Part shown: piece by piece, positions 25,210 to 33,628 of the stretch
Layout: every line of letters starts with the position of its first letter
Numbering within the stretch: position 1 is the stretch's first letter
Assembly: GCF_001905735.1 (NCBI RefSeq)
Contig: NZ_LISW01000003.1
Location: forward strand, 248,341-312,340
Direction: 5' to 3'
Origin: Streptomyces sp. CB01249
GTDB lineage: Bacteria; Actinomycetota; Actinomycetes; Streptomycetales; Streptomycetaceae
Length of the DNA: 64,000 nucleotides
Translations under genes and position numbers: made by a program
The notes under the pieces: model-generated
The model's database searches: none
What the model was told of the DNA's origin: nothing
What the model saw: only the letters and a program-made list of their open reading frames with translations

Positions 25210-25944
25210 CTAGGTGCGGCTCTTGTAGCCGCGCCCCCACTGCATGCCGTAGCCGTACATCCGGTCCAGCTCGGACTGGAAGCCGTAGACGAACTTCACC
25301 TCGCGGCGCACGATCAGCTCGTCCTTGATGTTCTCCACCGTGAACACCGCGCAGGAGCGGGCCTGCGGGGCGCGCTCGTCCAGTTCGATCTCGATGCGCG
25401 GCCCGTTGCCCGGGTAGAGCGTCACCTTGGCGTGCGTACGGTCGAAGGCGGGCGTCTGGTCGTAGATGTAGACGAAGCACAGCAGCCGTTTGATGTGCTC
25501 GCGCTGATCGAGGTTGACGTAGAGCGTCTCGCCGGAGGGGGCGCCGAAGCGGTCGTCGCCGCTGAGCCTGATGTAGGGCGGCCCGTTCAGATCGCCGAGC
25601 AGATTGCCCAGGGGCTGCACCACGCCCCGGGTGCCGTCCGCCAGCTCGTACATACAGCCCAGGTCCAGGTCGACGTTGACCATCCCCTGGGTGTGCGCCT
25701 GGACGGCCTCCGGCTGGAAGAGCTTGAAGGGGCGCAGCAGCCGTCCGCTCTGCTGGGAGCGGCCCCCGATGTCCGAGGTGCGCATGCGCCAGGAGAGGTT
25801 GACGCGGAGGTTCCCGCTCAGCGCTCCCTGCTTGGTCAGCGAGACCGTGGCGTGCCGCCGGGTGAGCACGATGGAGTTGGTGGCCGCGCTGCCCGACTCG
25901 AACTGCGACTCCCGCCCCGGCCACAGGTTGTTCCAGAACGCCAT
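25210..25944 (-). CDS. TerA-family tellurium-resistance protein
   Basis: A 244-residue protein related to TerA/TerD-like stress proteins. MAFWNNLWPGRESQFESGSA opens it, VSLTKQGALSGNLRVNLSWR matches the family's conserved first sandwich, and MVNVDLDLGCMYELADGTRG carries the acidic metal-binding region (about residues 88-107). No signal peptide or membrane segment. It lies 154 bp downstream of the DUF475 gene, and the GGGAAC-N18-CGTA signal in that gap gives it its own likely promoter. In Ter systems such proteins are thought to form a membrane-associated complex with TerC-type proteins. Confidence 0.85.
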   Translation of the reverse strand: MAFWNNLWPGRESQFESGSAATNSIVLTRRHATVSLTKQGALSGNLRVNLSWRMRTSDIGGRSQQSGRLLRPFKLFQPEAVQAHTQGMVNVDLDLGCMYELADGTRGVVQPLGNLLGDLNGPPYIRLSGDDRFGAPSGETLYVNLDQREHIKRLLCFVYIYDQTPAFDRTHAKVTLYPGNGPRIEIELDERAPQARSCAVFTVENIKDELIVRREVKFVYGFQSELDRMYGYGMQWGRGYKSRT

Positions 25945-26055
25945 CCCCGACCCCGCCCTCTCGGTCCCTCACCCGTCGCACGCGGCGCATACGACGCACG
26001 CACCACTGCGGGGCGGCTCCGGGCCGCCTCCGGGTGTGTCCCGGAACCGTTGCCG

Positions 26056-26082
26056 TACGAGCCGCCCCGCAGAGAGCGTTCC
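26056..26082 (-). promoter_or_regulatory. ECF-sigma-type promoter signal for the TerA gene
   Basis: Minus strand GGAAC (26082-26078, preceded by G), 18 bases, then CGTA (26059-26056), in the gap between the DUF475 and TerA genes and about 110 bases before the TerA start. It matches the signals before the HpcH operon and the first terD gene. Confidence 0.6.
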
Positions 26083-26098
26083 CTCAATTCCTACCGGG

Positions 26099-27226
26099 TC
26101 ACACCCCGGCGGTCACTTCGCTGTTGCCCTCTTCCGCCTCCAGCGCCTTGTTGCGGCGGACGGAGGACCAGAAGGACCAGGCGATCAGGACGACGCCGAC
26201 GAGACCGGTGATGATCTCGTTGATCTCGTACTGGATCGTGATGAGCAGGATGGCGGCGAGCGCGCCGATCGCGTAGTGCGCGCCGTGCTCCAGGTAGACG
26301 TAGTCGTCCAGGGTGCCCTGGCGGACCAGGTAGACCGTGAGCGAACGGACGTACATGGCGCCGATACCGAGGCCGAGCGCCATGAGCACGATCTCGTTGG
26401 TGATGGCGAAGGCGCCGATCACGCCGTCGAACGAGAAGGACGCGTCGAGGACTTCCAGGTAGAGGAACATGAAGAAGGCGGCCTTGCCGGAAAGGGCGAC
26501 CGCGGAGATCTTCTTGCCGCTCCGCTTGGCCTCTTCCTCCTCTTCGTGCTCGCGCTCCTCCTCCTCTTCGAGTTTGTCCTCGAAGTAGCCGGAGAGCCCG
26601 CCGACGATGAGATACGTAATCAGACCGGCGATACCGGCGAGCAGGACGGTCTCCGCCTTGTCCACATGTCCGCCGCCGTGCTGGTGGGCGTGGGTGGCGA
26701 CGGTCATCGCGGAGATCAGCAGGACGATGAGCGCGATGCAGACCGACAGCATGTCGACCTTGCCGAGCTTGGCCAGCGGGCGCTCGATCCAGCGGAGCCA
26801 CTGGATGTCACGGTCCTCGAAGATGAAGTCGAGGAAGATCATGAGCAGGAACATGCCACCGAACGCGGCGATCGCCGGGTGGGCGTCCGTGACCAGTTCC
26901 TTGTAGCGGTCCGGGTCGTTGAACGAGAGATCGATGGCGTCGATCGGGTTCAGGCTGGCGGTAATGGCCACGATCACGACGGGGAAGACCAGCCGCATAC
27001 CGAAGACCGCGATGATCACGCCGATGGTGAGGAAGATCTTCTGCCAGAAGGCGGACATCTTCTTCAGGATTCCGGCGTTGACCACGGCGTTGTCGAAGGA
27101 CAGCGAGATCTCCAGGACGGAAAGGATCGCCACCACACCGAAGGCTTCCCACCCCCCGTAGAACCACGCGGCCACAAGGCCGATCACGGTGATCGCGAAC
27201 GACCATCCGAAGGTTTTCAGAAGCAC
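26099..27226 (-). CDS. DUF475 integral membrane protein (TerC-like)
   Basis: A 375-residue membrane protein with about nine hydrophobic segments in two similar halves. Each half carries the acidic membrane motif of the TerC group: EISLSFDNAVVNAG (about residues 39-52) and DASFSFDGVIGAFAITNE (about 262-279). Between them are a His-rich loop (HAHQHGGGH) and a highly charged linker (EEEEEREHEEEEEAK). TerC-type proteins are linked to metal (especially Mn2+) export or membrane metal homeostasis, and the His/acidic loops fit metal sensing. It starts at GTG 27226, 70 bp after the preceding terD gene. In the Ter island it is the natural membrane partner of the TerD/TerA proteins. Confidence 0.9.
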   Translation of the reverse strand: MLLKTFGWSFAITVIGLVAAWFYGGWEAFGVVAILSVLEISLSFDNAVVNAGILKKMSAFWQKIFLTIGVIIAVFGMRLVFPVVIVAITASLNPIDAIDLSFNDPDRYKELVTDAHPAIAAFGGMFLLMIFLDFIFEDRDIQWLRWIERPLAKLGKVDMLSVCIALIVLLISAMTVATHAHQHGGGHVDKAETVLLAGIAGLITYLIVGGLSGYFEDKLEEEEEREHEEEEEAKRSGKKISAVALSGKAAFFMFLYLEVLDASFSFDGVIGAFAITNEIVLMALGLGIGAMYVRSLTVYLVRQGTLDDYVYLEHGAHYAIGALAAILLITIQYEINEIITGLVGVVLIAWSFWSSVRRNKALEAEEGNSEVTAGV

Positions 27227-27296
27227 TGGCTACCCCATCATGTATGTAACGGGTCTCCCCCGATGTGCACGGGGCTCCCCCGCGCCGTGCGCGGCT

Positions 27297-27872
27297 TTAC
27301 GAAACGTTGACCCCGAAGTCTAGAGCGATGCCTCGAAGCCCCGATGCGTACCCCTGACCAACTGCACGGAACTTCCACTCGCCGTTGTAGCGGTAGAGCT
27401 CGCCGAAGATCATCGCGGTCTCCGTGGAGGCGTCCTCGGTGAGGTCGTAGCGCGCGAGTTCCTGGCCGTCCGCCTGATTGACGACGCGGATGAACGCGTT
27501 GCTGACCTGGCCGAATGTCTGGCCGCGATTGTCGGCCTCGTGAATCGAGACCGGAAAGACGATCTTGTCGCAATGGGCCGGCACCTGCGTGAGGTTCACG
27601 ATGATCGACTCGTCGTCGCCCTCGCCCTCACCCGTGAGGTTGTCACCGGTGTGCTCCACGGAACCGTCGGGGCTCGTGAGGTTGTTGTAGAACACGAACC
27701 ACTCGTCGCCGAGGACCCGGCCCGACTGGCACAGCAGCGCGCTGGCGTCCAGGTCGAAGTCGGCCCCCGTCGTGGATCGTGCGTCCCAGCCGAGCCCGAC
27801 CAGCACCTGGGTGAGATTGGGTGCGGCCTTGGAGAGGGAGACATTGCCTCCCTTGGCGAGCGTGACGCCCAT
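27297..27872 (-). CDS. terD: TerD-family stress protein (second copy)
   Basis: A 191-residue single TerD domain. It begins MGVTLAKGGNVSLSKAAPNL, has the Ca2+ ligands in ADFDLDASALL (about residues 37-47) and the second acidic loop in LTGEGEGDDE (about 79-88), and ends in GLRGIALDFGVNVS. GGGGAGGA precedes the ATG by seven bases, and TAGACT further up may be a -10. It is the same length as, and closely similar to, the neighbouring terD gene, so the pair arose by tandem duplication. TerD proteins bind calcium and are needed for tellurite and oxidative stress tolerance and for development in Streptomyces. Confidence 0.93.
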   Translation of the reverse strand: MGVTLAKGGNVSLSKAAPNLTQVLVGLGWDARSTTGADFDLDASALLCQSGRVLGDEWFVFYNNLTSPDGSVEHTGDNLTGEGEGDDESIIVNLTQVPAHCDKIVFPVSIHEADNRGQTFGQVSNAFIRVVNQADGQELARYDLTEDASTETAMIFGELYRYNGEWKFRAVGQGYASGLRGIALDFGVNVS

Positions 27873-27963
27873 GGTGTGTCCTCCCCGAGTCTATGAACCG
27901 TCTTTGTACCGGACGGAGCCGCCGGCCGGACCCGTGCGGGCCGGAGGAACTGTCCGTCGAGCG

Positions 27964-27996
27964 CGTCCGGCGCCGCACGTGGTGCGGCGCCGGACG
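27964..27996 (-). terminator. Hairpin between the two terD genes
   Basis: A perfect 15 bp inverted repeat with a three-base loop (CGTCCGGCGCCGCAC, GTG, then its complement), 36 bases after the stop of the upstream terD gene. There is no T-run, which is usual for Streptomyces terminators. It suggests the two terD genes are separate or attenuated units. Confidence 0.7.
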
Positions 27997-28031
27997 GGAA
28001 TGCTGGTGCCGGGGCCGGGGCCCCGGGCAGG

Positions 28032-28607
28032 TCAGACGTTGACGCCGAAGTCCTGCGCGATGCCGCGCAGACCGGAGGCGTACCCCTGGCCGATGGCGCG
28101 GAACTTCCACTCCGCGCCGTTGCGGTACAGCTCGCCGAAGACCATGGCGGTCTCGGTCGAGGCGTCCTCGGACAGGTCGTAGCGCGCGAGCTCGCTGTTG
28201 TCGGCCTGGTTGACGACGCGGATGTACGCGTTGCGGACCTGGCCGAAGCTCTGCTGGCGGGTCTCGGCCTCGTAGATCGAGACCGGGAAGACGATCTTGT
28301 CGACGTCGGCCGGCACCGTGGCCAGGTTGACGTTGATGACCTCGTCGTCGCCCTCGCCCTCACCGGTGAGGTTGTCACCGGTGTGCTCGACGGAGCCGTC
28401 GGGGCTCTTGAGGTTGTTGAAGAAGACGAAGTTGCCGTCGTTGGCGACCTTGCCCTCGGCGTTCGTCAGCAGAGCACTGGCGTCGAGGTCGAAGTCCCCG
28501 CCGGTGGTGGTACGGGCGTCCCAGCCGAGACCCACGATGACCGCGGTCAGGTTGGGCGCGGCCTTGGTCAGCGAGACGTTGCCGCCCTTGCTGAGGCTGA
28601 CTCCCAC
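28032..28607 (-). CDS. terD: TerD-family stress protein (first copy)
   Basis: A 191-residue TerD domain starting MGVSLSKGGNVSLTKAAPNL, with GDFDLDASALL and LTGEGEGDDE as its calcium-binding loops. GTG 28607 is chosen because GGGAGG lies five bases upstream and the product then has exactly the paralogue's length; ATG 28619 would add four residues and lose the ribosome site. A GGGAAC-N18-CGTT signal lies 69 bases upstream. It sits behind the peroxiredoxin gene on the same strand. Role as for its paralogue: a soluble calcium-binding component of the Ter stress system. Confidence 0.93.
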   Translation of the reverse strand: MGVSLSKGGNVSLTKAAPNLTAVIVGLGWDARTTTGGDFDLDASALLTNAEGKVANDGNFVFFNNLKSPDGSVEHTGDNLTGEGEGDDEVINVNLATVPADVDKIVFPVSIYEAETRQQSFGQVRNAYIRVVNQADNSELARYDLSEDASTETAMVFGELYRNGAEWKFRAIGQGYASGLRGIAQDFGVNV

Positions 28608-28675
28608 GAGTCCTCCCATTGGTTTCTTGGGGGCCGGCCGGTGCCGGCGCCTCCACGTCGTGTTGACATCCGATC

Positions 28676-28702
28676 AACGAGTGGATCCTAGTGACCGGTT
28701 CC
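28676..28702 (-). promoter_or_regulatory. ECF-sigma-type promoter signal for the first terD gene
   Basis: Minus strand GGAAC (28702-28698, preceded by G), 18 bases, then CGTT (28679-28676). A housekeeping-like TAGGAT lies inside the spacer, so two promoters may overlap. It also resembles the SigR consensus (GGGAAT-N18-CGTT) known from Streptomyces oxidative stress genes. Confidence 0.6.
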
Positions 28703-28756
28703 CGGCCGAAACAGGCTTTCCGCCCCGGTTCGGCCCGCGATCCGCCCGGAGCCGGA

Positions 28757-29215
28757 TCAGAGGGCGCCGAGCGCCTTGATGTACTCGTTGAGGTCGCGCG
28801 CGTCGGGCAGGCCGTTGACGACCGTCCAGCGCACCACGCCCTCCTTGTCGATGATGAAGGTGCCGCGCACCGCGCAGCCCTTCTCCTCGTCGAAGACGCC
28901 GTAGGCCCGCGAGGTCTCGCCGTGCGGCCAGAAGTCGGAGAGCAGCGGGTACTCCAGGCCCTCCTGCTCGGCGAAGACGCGCAGGGTGTGGATCGAGTCG
29001 TTGGACACGGCCAGCAGCTGCGTGTCGTCGTTCTCGAACGTGGGCAGCTCGTCGCGGAGCGCGCACAGCTCGCCCGTGCAGACGCCGGTGAAGGCGAACG
29101 GGTAGAACAGGAGCACCACGTTTTTCTCGCCACGGAAGTCGGAGAGCTTCACGGTCCGGCCGTGGTTGTCCTTCAGCTCGAAATCCGGGGCCTGGGTGCC
29201 GACCTCGATCGCCAT
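28757..29215 (-). CDS. AhpE-type peroxiredoxin
   Basis: A 152-residue thiol peroxidase. The peroxidatic Cys lies in PFAFTGVCTGELC (about residue 46), matching the PxxxTxxC site, with an extra Cys four residues on that could be resolving. GTFIIDKEGVVRWTVV is the conserved C-terminal strand region. It is cytoplasmic and reduces H2O2 or organic peroxides. It stands 150 bp upstream of terD on the same strand, linking peroxide defence with the Ter island. Close to the Mycobacterium AhpE subfamily. Confidence 0.92.
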   Translation of the reverse strand: MAIEVGTQAPDFELKDNHGRTVKLSDFRGEKNVVLLFYPFAFTGVCTGELCALRDELPTFENDDTQLLAVSNDSIHTLRVFAEQEGLEYPLLSDFWPHGETSRAYGVFDEEKGCAVRGTFIIDKEGVVRWTVVNGLPDARDLNEYIKALGAL

Positions 29216-29443
29216 GAAACGCGTCCCTTCACTACGTCACCGGGCTGGGCTGTCCGGGTGACCCCCACCCTACGCAGACCCCCCGGGCGCCCGTACGGCG
29301 CCCGGGAAAGCTTCCCGCCCACGAGCGGATCAAGCCACCGGGTATCCGGCACACGCGTGTGCGAGGCGGCGGATGTGCGAAGCGGGTGTACGAAGGCCCC
29401 CGGCCGGCGCGATGCCGTCGGGGGCCTTCAGGGGTTGGTGGGG

Positions 29444-29881
29444 TCAGCGCTTGGCCTTGGCCGCTTTGGGCGTGACGAGACGGCTTCCCGACCAGTCCTT
29501 GCCCGCGTTGACGCTCTTGGTCTGGGCGAGCCCTGCGGTCTGGGCGGCCTCGTTGATGTCGCTCGGCTCGACGTATCCGTCGCGGCCGGTCTTCGGCGTC
29601 ATCAGCCAGACCACGCCGCCGTCCTCGAGCAGACCAATGGCATCCACCAGCGCGTCCGTAAGGTCGCCGTCCTCGTCGCGGAACCACAGCAGGACGACGT
29701 CAGCGATGTCGTCGTAGTCCTCGTCGACGAGATCCTGGCCGGTAATGGCCTCAATGCCCTCACGGAGCTCCAGCTCGACGTCGTCGTCGTAGCCGATCTC
29801 CTGGACCACCTGTCCGGGCTCGAACCCCAGGCGTGCCGCCGGGTTGGTCCGCTCCTCCGCGTGGTCCGCGGTCGCGCTCAC
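29444..29881 (-). CDS. DUF3052 family protein
   Basis: A 145-residue very acidic protein (ARLGFEPGQVVQEIGYDDDV, then WFRDEDGDLTDALVDAIGLL) of the actinobacterial DUF3052 family. GTG 29881 has AGGAGG six bases upstream and is clearly the start; longer frames lack a ribosome site. It is conserved in Streptomyces next to aceE, from which it is divergent here. Function is unknown. Confidence 0.88.
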   Translation of the reverse strand: MSATADHAEERTNPAARLGFEPGQVVQEIGYDDDVELELREGIEAITGQDLVDEDYDDIADVVLLWFRDEDGDLTDALVDAIGLLEDGGVVWLMTPKTGRDGYVEPSDINEAAQTAGLAQTKSVNAGKDWSGSRLVTPKAAKAKR

Positions 29882-30422
29882 GGGTTGCCTCCTGATCATG
29901 TTCGGAAAATGCTTCAGCCACGCGCGTGCGCGGGGCGTTGGCCGTAGTCCACACGGGAGCGGCGGATCGCGCAAGTACCCAGCGTACGAGACCGCCTAAA
30001 CGGTGACGTTTCCTGTCACGTCGCCGTCCTTCAGGCAGCCTCCCTGCGAGGGCCCGCGTCCTCCTCCACTTCCTGTCGTGTCCTACGTCCTTGGACAGCT
30101 TATGCCGTTTCGGTCCGGCATTCGGAGCCGAGCAGCCTTTTGGGAACACTTGCACGCCTTGGGCGTATGGTGGCGTTCCGTCCCCTCCCATCCTGCCTGC
30201 CCCGTCCTGTCCGACACCTTCTGCCTGCACCGATACCCACTCGGCGGCCGTCCATCCGCCCCGGCGGAGCCCGGCCGGGGACGCGTTCGCGGTTACCTCT
30301 CGGTAGAGATGACGTACGCGTTTCAGCGGTACACGATGGGGATGGCGTACACATCCTCATGCCCGGGGGCAGGACTCCCGCAACAGGCCCCGAAGCGCAG
30401 CACCGAACAGCGAAGGAACAGC
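29882..30422. other. 540 bp divergent region before aceE
   Basis: No credible gene: the plus-strand frame that runs into aceE from 30003 has no coding character. It must hold the promoters of DUF3052 and aceE. GGGAAC (30142-30147), 16 bases and CGTA (30164-30167) form an ECF-like signal facing aceE, with a slightly shorter spacer than the Ter signals. AAGGA just before GTG 30423 is the aceE ribosome site. The long leader (about 250 bases if that promoter is used) leaves room for post-transcriptional control. Confidence 0.5.
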
Positions 30423-33164
30423 GTGGCTTCCGGATCCGATCGCAACCCGATCATCATTGGCGGCCTTCCGAGTCAGGTCCCGGATTTTGATCCCGAAGAG
30501 ACCCAGGAATGGCTCGACTCCCTCGACGCCGCCGTCGACGAGCGAGGCCGTGAGCGGGCCCGCTATCTCATGCTCCGGCTCATCGAGCGAGCGCGCGAGA
30601 AGCGCGTCGCCGTGCCGGAGATGCGCAGCACGGACTACGTCAACACGATCGCCACGAAGGACGAGCCGTTCTTCCCCGGCGACGAGGAGATCGAACGCAA
30701 GATCCTCAACGCGACCCGCTGGAACGCGGCCGTGATGGTCTCGCGCGCCCAGCGTCCGGGGATCGGCGTGGGCGGTCACATCGCCACGTTCGCCTCCTCG
30801 GCCTCGTTGTACGACGTCGGCTTCAACCACTTCTTCCGCGGCAAGGACGACGGTCTCGGCGGCGACCAGATCTTCTTCCAGGGACACGCCTCGCCCGGGA
30901 TCTACGCCCGCGCCTTCCTGCTGGACCGGCTGAGCGAGGCGCAGCTGGACGCGTTCCGCCAGGAGAAGTCGAAGGCGCCGAACGGGCTGTCCAGCTATCC
31001 GCACCCGCGGCTGATGCCGGACTTCTGGGAGTTCCCGACGGTGTCGATGGGCCTCGGCCCGCTCGGCGCGATCTACCAGGCGCGGATGAACCGCTACATG
31101 GAGGCGCGCGGCCTCGCCGACACCTCGGACTCGCATGTGTGGGCGTATCTCGGCGACGGCGAGATGGACGAGCCGGAGTCGCTCGGGCAGCTGTCCATCG
31201 CCGCCCGCGAGGGCCTGGACAACCTGACCTTCGTCGTCAACTGCAACCTCCAGCGCCTCGACGGCCCGGTGCGCGGCAACGGCAAGGTCATCCAGGAGCT
31301 GGAGTCCCAGTTCCGGGGCGCCGGGTGGAACGTGATCAAGCTGGTCTGGGACCGGTCCTGGGACCCGCTGCTGGCGCAGGACCGCACGGGCATCCTGGTC
31401 AACAAGCTGAACACGACGCCGGACGGGCAGTTCCAGACGTACGCCACGGAGACCGGCGCGTACATCCGGGAGCACTTCTTCGGGGACGACCCGAGGCTGC
31501 GCGAGATGGTCAAGGACATGTCCGACCAGCAGATCCTGCACCTGGGGCGCGGCGGTCACGACCACCGCAAGGTGTACGCGGCCTATGCGGCGGCCAAGGC
31601 CCACAAGGGCCAGCCGACGGTGATCCTGGCGCAGACGGTCAAGGGCTGGACCCTCGGGCCGAACTTCGAGGGCCGCAACGCGACCCACCAGATGAAGAAG
31701 CTCACCGCCGAGGACCTGAAGCGGTTCCGGGACCGGCTGCACATCCCGATCGCGGACAAGGAGCTGGAGGACGGCAACCCGCCGTACTACCACCCGGGCC
31801 GCGACTCGGAGGAGATCCAGTACATGCACGACCGCCGCAAGGGCCTGGGCGGCTACGTCCCGACCCGGGTGGTGCGCGCGAAGCCGCTGCCGCTGCCGGA
31901 GGACAAGACGTACGCGGCCGCGAAGAAGGGCTCGGGCCAGCAGTCGATCGCCACCACCATGGCGTTCGTCCGCATCCTGAAGGACCTCATGCGGGACAAG
32001 GAGATCGGCAAGCGCTTCGTGCTGATCGCCCCCGACGAGTACCGCACGTTCGGCATGGACGCCTTCTTCCCGAGCGCGAAGATCTACAACCCGCTCGGGC
32101 AGCAGTACGAGTCGGTGGACCGCGATCTGCTGCTCGCGTACAAGGAGTCGCCGACCGGGCAGATGCTGCACGACGGCATCTCGGAGGCGGGCTGCACGGC
32201 CTCGCTGATCGCCGCGGGTTCGGCCTACGCCACGCACGGCGAACCGCTGATCCCGGTGTACGTCTTCTACTCGATGTTCGGCTTCCAGCGCACCGGTGAC
32301 CAGTTCTGGCAGATGGCGGACCAGCTGGCGCGCGGCTTCGTGCTGGGCGCGACCGCCGGCCGGACGACGCTGACCGGCGAGGGGCTCCAGCACGCCGACG
32401 GGCACTCCCAGCTGCTGGCGTCGACCAACCCGGCCTGCGTGGCCTACGACCCGGCCTTCGGGTACGAGATCGCGCACATCGTGCAGGACGGTCTGCGCCG
32501 GATGTACGGCGGGACGCCCGAGGAGAACGAGGACGTCTTCTACTACCTCACCGTCTACAACGAGCCGATCCAGCACCCGGCGGAGCCCGCCGATGTCGAC
32601 GTCGAGGGCATCCTGAAGGGCGTCTACCGCTACAGCAGCGGGGAGAGGGGCGAGATCCCGGCCCAGATCCTGGCGTCCGGTGTGGCGGTGCCGTGGGCGG
32701 TGGAGGCGCAGCGCATCCTCGCCGACGAGTGGAACGTGAAGGCGGACGTCTGGTCGGCGACCTCCTGGAACGAGCTGCGGCGCGAGGCCGTGGACGTGGA
32801 GCGGTACAACCTGCTGCACCCGGAGGAGGAGCAGCGCGTGCCGTACGTGACGCGCAAGCTGTCCGGGGCGCAGGGGCCGTTCGTGGCGGTGTCGGACTGG
32901 ATGCGGTCCGTGCCGGACCAGATCGCCCGCTGGGTGCCCGGCGCGTACCAGTCGCTGGGCGCGGACGGGTTCGGGTTCGCGGACACGCGGGGCGCGGCGC
33001 GGCGGTACTTCCACATCGACGCGCAGTCGATCGTGCTCGGCGTGCTCACGGAGCTGGCGAAGGAGGGGAAGATCGACCGGTCGGCGCTGAAGACGGCGGT
33101 CGACCGCTACGACCTGCTGGACGTGGCCTCGGCCGATCCGGGGGCCGCGGGCGGCGACGCGTAA
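30423..33164 (+). CDS. aceE: Pyruvate dehydrogenase E1 component (homodimeric type)
   Basis: A 913-residue thiamine-diphosphate enzyme that decarboxylates pyruvate and acetylates the lipoyl domain of E2, feeding acetyl-CoA to the TCA cycle and fatty-acid synthesis. Visible motifs are IFFQGHASPGIYARAF (substrate/ThDP pocket, about residues 156-171), the ThDP/Mg motif GDGEMDEPES...VNCNLQRLDGPVRGN (about 243-285), and RTFGMDAFFPS in the pyrimidine domain. Length matches E. coli AceE (about 887) and actinobacterial AceE. GTG 30423 follows AAGGA. No E2 or E3 gene is adjacent, as usual in actinobacteria. Confidence 0.96.
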   Translation: MASGSDRNPIIIGGLPSQVPDFDPEETQEWLDSLDAAVDERGRERARYLMLRLIERAREKRVAVPEMRSTDYVNTIATKDEPFFPGDEEIERKILNATRWNAAVMVSRAQRPGIGVGGHIATFASSASLYDVGFNHFFRGKDDGLGGDQIFFQGHASPGIYARAFLLDRLSEAQLDAFRQEKSKAPNGLSSYPHPRLMPDFWEFPTVSMGLGPLGAIYQARMNRYMEARGLADTSDSHVWAYLGDGEMDEPESLGQLSIAAREGLDNLTFVVNCNLQRLDGPVRGNGKVIQELESQFRGAGWNVIKLVWDRSWDPLLAQDRTGILVNKLNTTPDGQFQTYATETGAYIREHFFGDDPRLREMVKDMSDQQILHLGRGGHDHRKVYAAYAAAKAHKGQPTVILAQTVKGWTLGPNFEGRNATHQMKKLTAEDLKRFRDRLHIPIADKELEDGNPPYYHPGRDSEEIQYMHDRRKGLGGYVPTRVVRAKPLPLPEDKTYAAAKKGSGQQSIATTMAFVRILKDLMRDKEIGKRFVLIAPDEYRTFGMDAFFPSAKIYNPLGQQYESVDRDLLLAYKESPTGQMLHDGISEAGCTASLIAAGSAYATHGEPLIPVYVFYSMFGFQRTGDQFWQMADQLARGFVLGATAGRTTLTGEGLQHADGHSQLLASTNPACVAYDPAFGYEIAHIVQDGLRRMYGGTPEENEDVFYYLTVYNEPIQHPAEPADVDVEGILKGVYRYSSGERGEIPAQILASGVAVPWAVEAQRILADEWNVKADVWSATSWNELRREAVDVERYNLLHPEEEQRVPYVTRKLSGAQGPFVAVSDWMRSVPDQIARWVPGAYQSLGADGFGFADTRGAARRYFHIDAQSIVLGVLTELAKEGKIDRSALKTAVDRYDLLDVASADPGAAGGDA

Positions 33165-33188
33165 CGCGGGCGCGGAGACCGGCCCGGT

Positions 33189-33227
33189 GCGGGGCGGTGG
33201 GACCCGGGAAGGGTGCCGCCGCCCCGC
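33189..33227. terminator. Bidirectional hairpin between aceE and the I36 gene
   Basis: GCGGGGCGG (33189-33197) and CCGCCCCGC (33219-33227) form a GC-rich stem with a 21-base loop between two convergent genes. No T-run. Likely a shared terminator. Confidence 0.6.
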
Positions 33228-33244
33228 GGCGCGTCCGGGCCCGT

Positions 33245-33628
33245 TCAGTTCTCCCACACCTTGAAGGCGCGCACCTGGTACGGCGAGCGGGGCAGCCAGG
33301 TGCCGCCGCCCGGGTACGTCTCGAACTCGCCGGTCTCCTGGCACTCGGCGGACTGGTAGGTGGTGACGGGCCGGCCGGTGCGGTTGGCGAGGGCCTGGGC
33401 GGTGGTGCCGGGTTTCAGCGGGACGCAGCTCTCGATGTCGATGGTGGACAGCTCATGGGTCTGCCGGGCGCCGGTGAAGTCGGGCTTCGACCAGAGGCAG
33501 AGCTGCCCGCTCGCGCAGTTCCCGAGGGAGACCGGCGCGGCGGCCTTCGCGGGCGTGGTGGACGCGACGGGCGCGGACAGGAACAGGGCGGTGACGGCCA
33601 GGAAGGCCGCGGCAACGGTCGTACGCAT
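33245..33628 (-). CDS. Secreted peptidase-inhibitor I36 family protein
   Basis: A 127-residue exported protein. MRTTVAAAFLAVTALFLSAP is a Sec signal with probable cleavage after AKA (about residue 31). The mature part has the I36/gamma-crystallin-like fold: CASGQLCLWSKPDFTGARQT, then IESCVPLKPGTTAQALANRT and four conserved cysteines that can form two disulfides. Related Streptomyces proteins (SMI type) inhibit metalloproteases, but the inhibitor role is not proven for this gene. It ends tail-to-tail with aceE. Confidence 0.87.
   Translation of the reverse strand: MRTTVAAAFLAVTALFLSAPVASTTPAKAAAPVSLGNCASGQLCLWSKPDFTGARQTHELSTIDIESCVPLKPGTTAQALANRTGRPVTTYQSAECQETGEFETYPGGGTWLPRSPYQVRAFKVWEN

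Noticed and set aside
19645..28607. Classical tellurite plasmid operon terZABCDEF
   Set aside because: Orientation, DUF475 in place of TerC and the PRTase operon show the chromosomal actinobacterial Ter arrangement instead.
30003..30422. N-terminal extension of aceE
   Set aside because: In frame with aceE but without ribosome site or similarity to AceE; GTG 30423 with AAGGA gives the expected N-terminus.
30357..33344. 995-codon minus-strand open frame
   Set aside because: Antisense of aceE; His/Val/Arg-rich with no protein-like order. High GC leaves such frames open.
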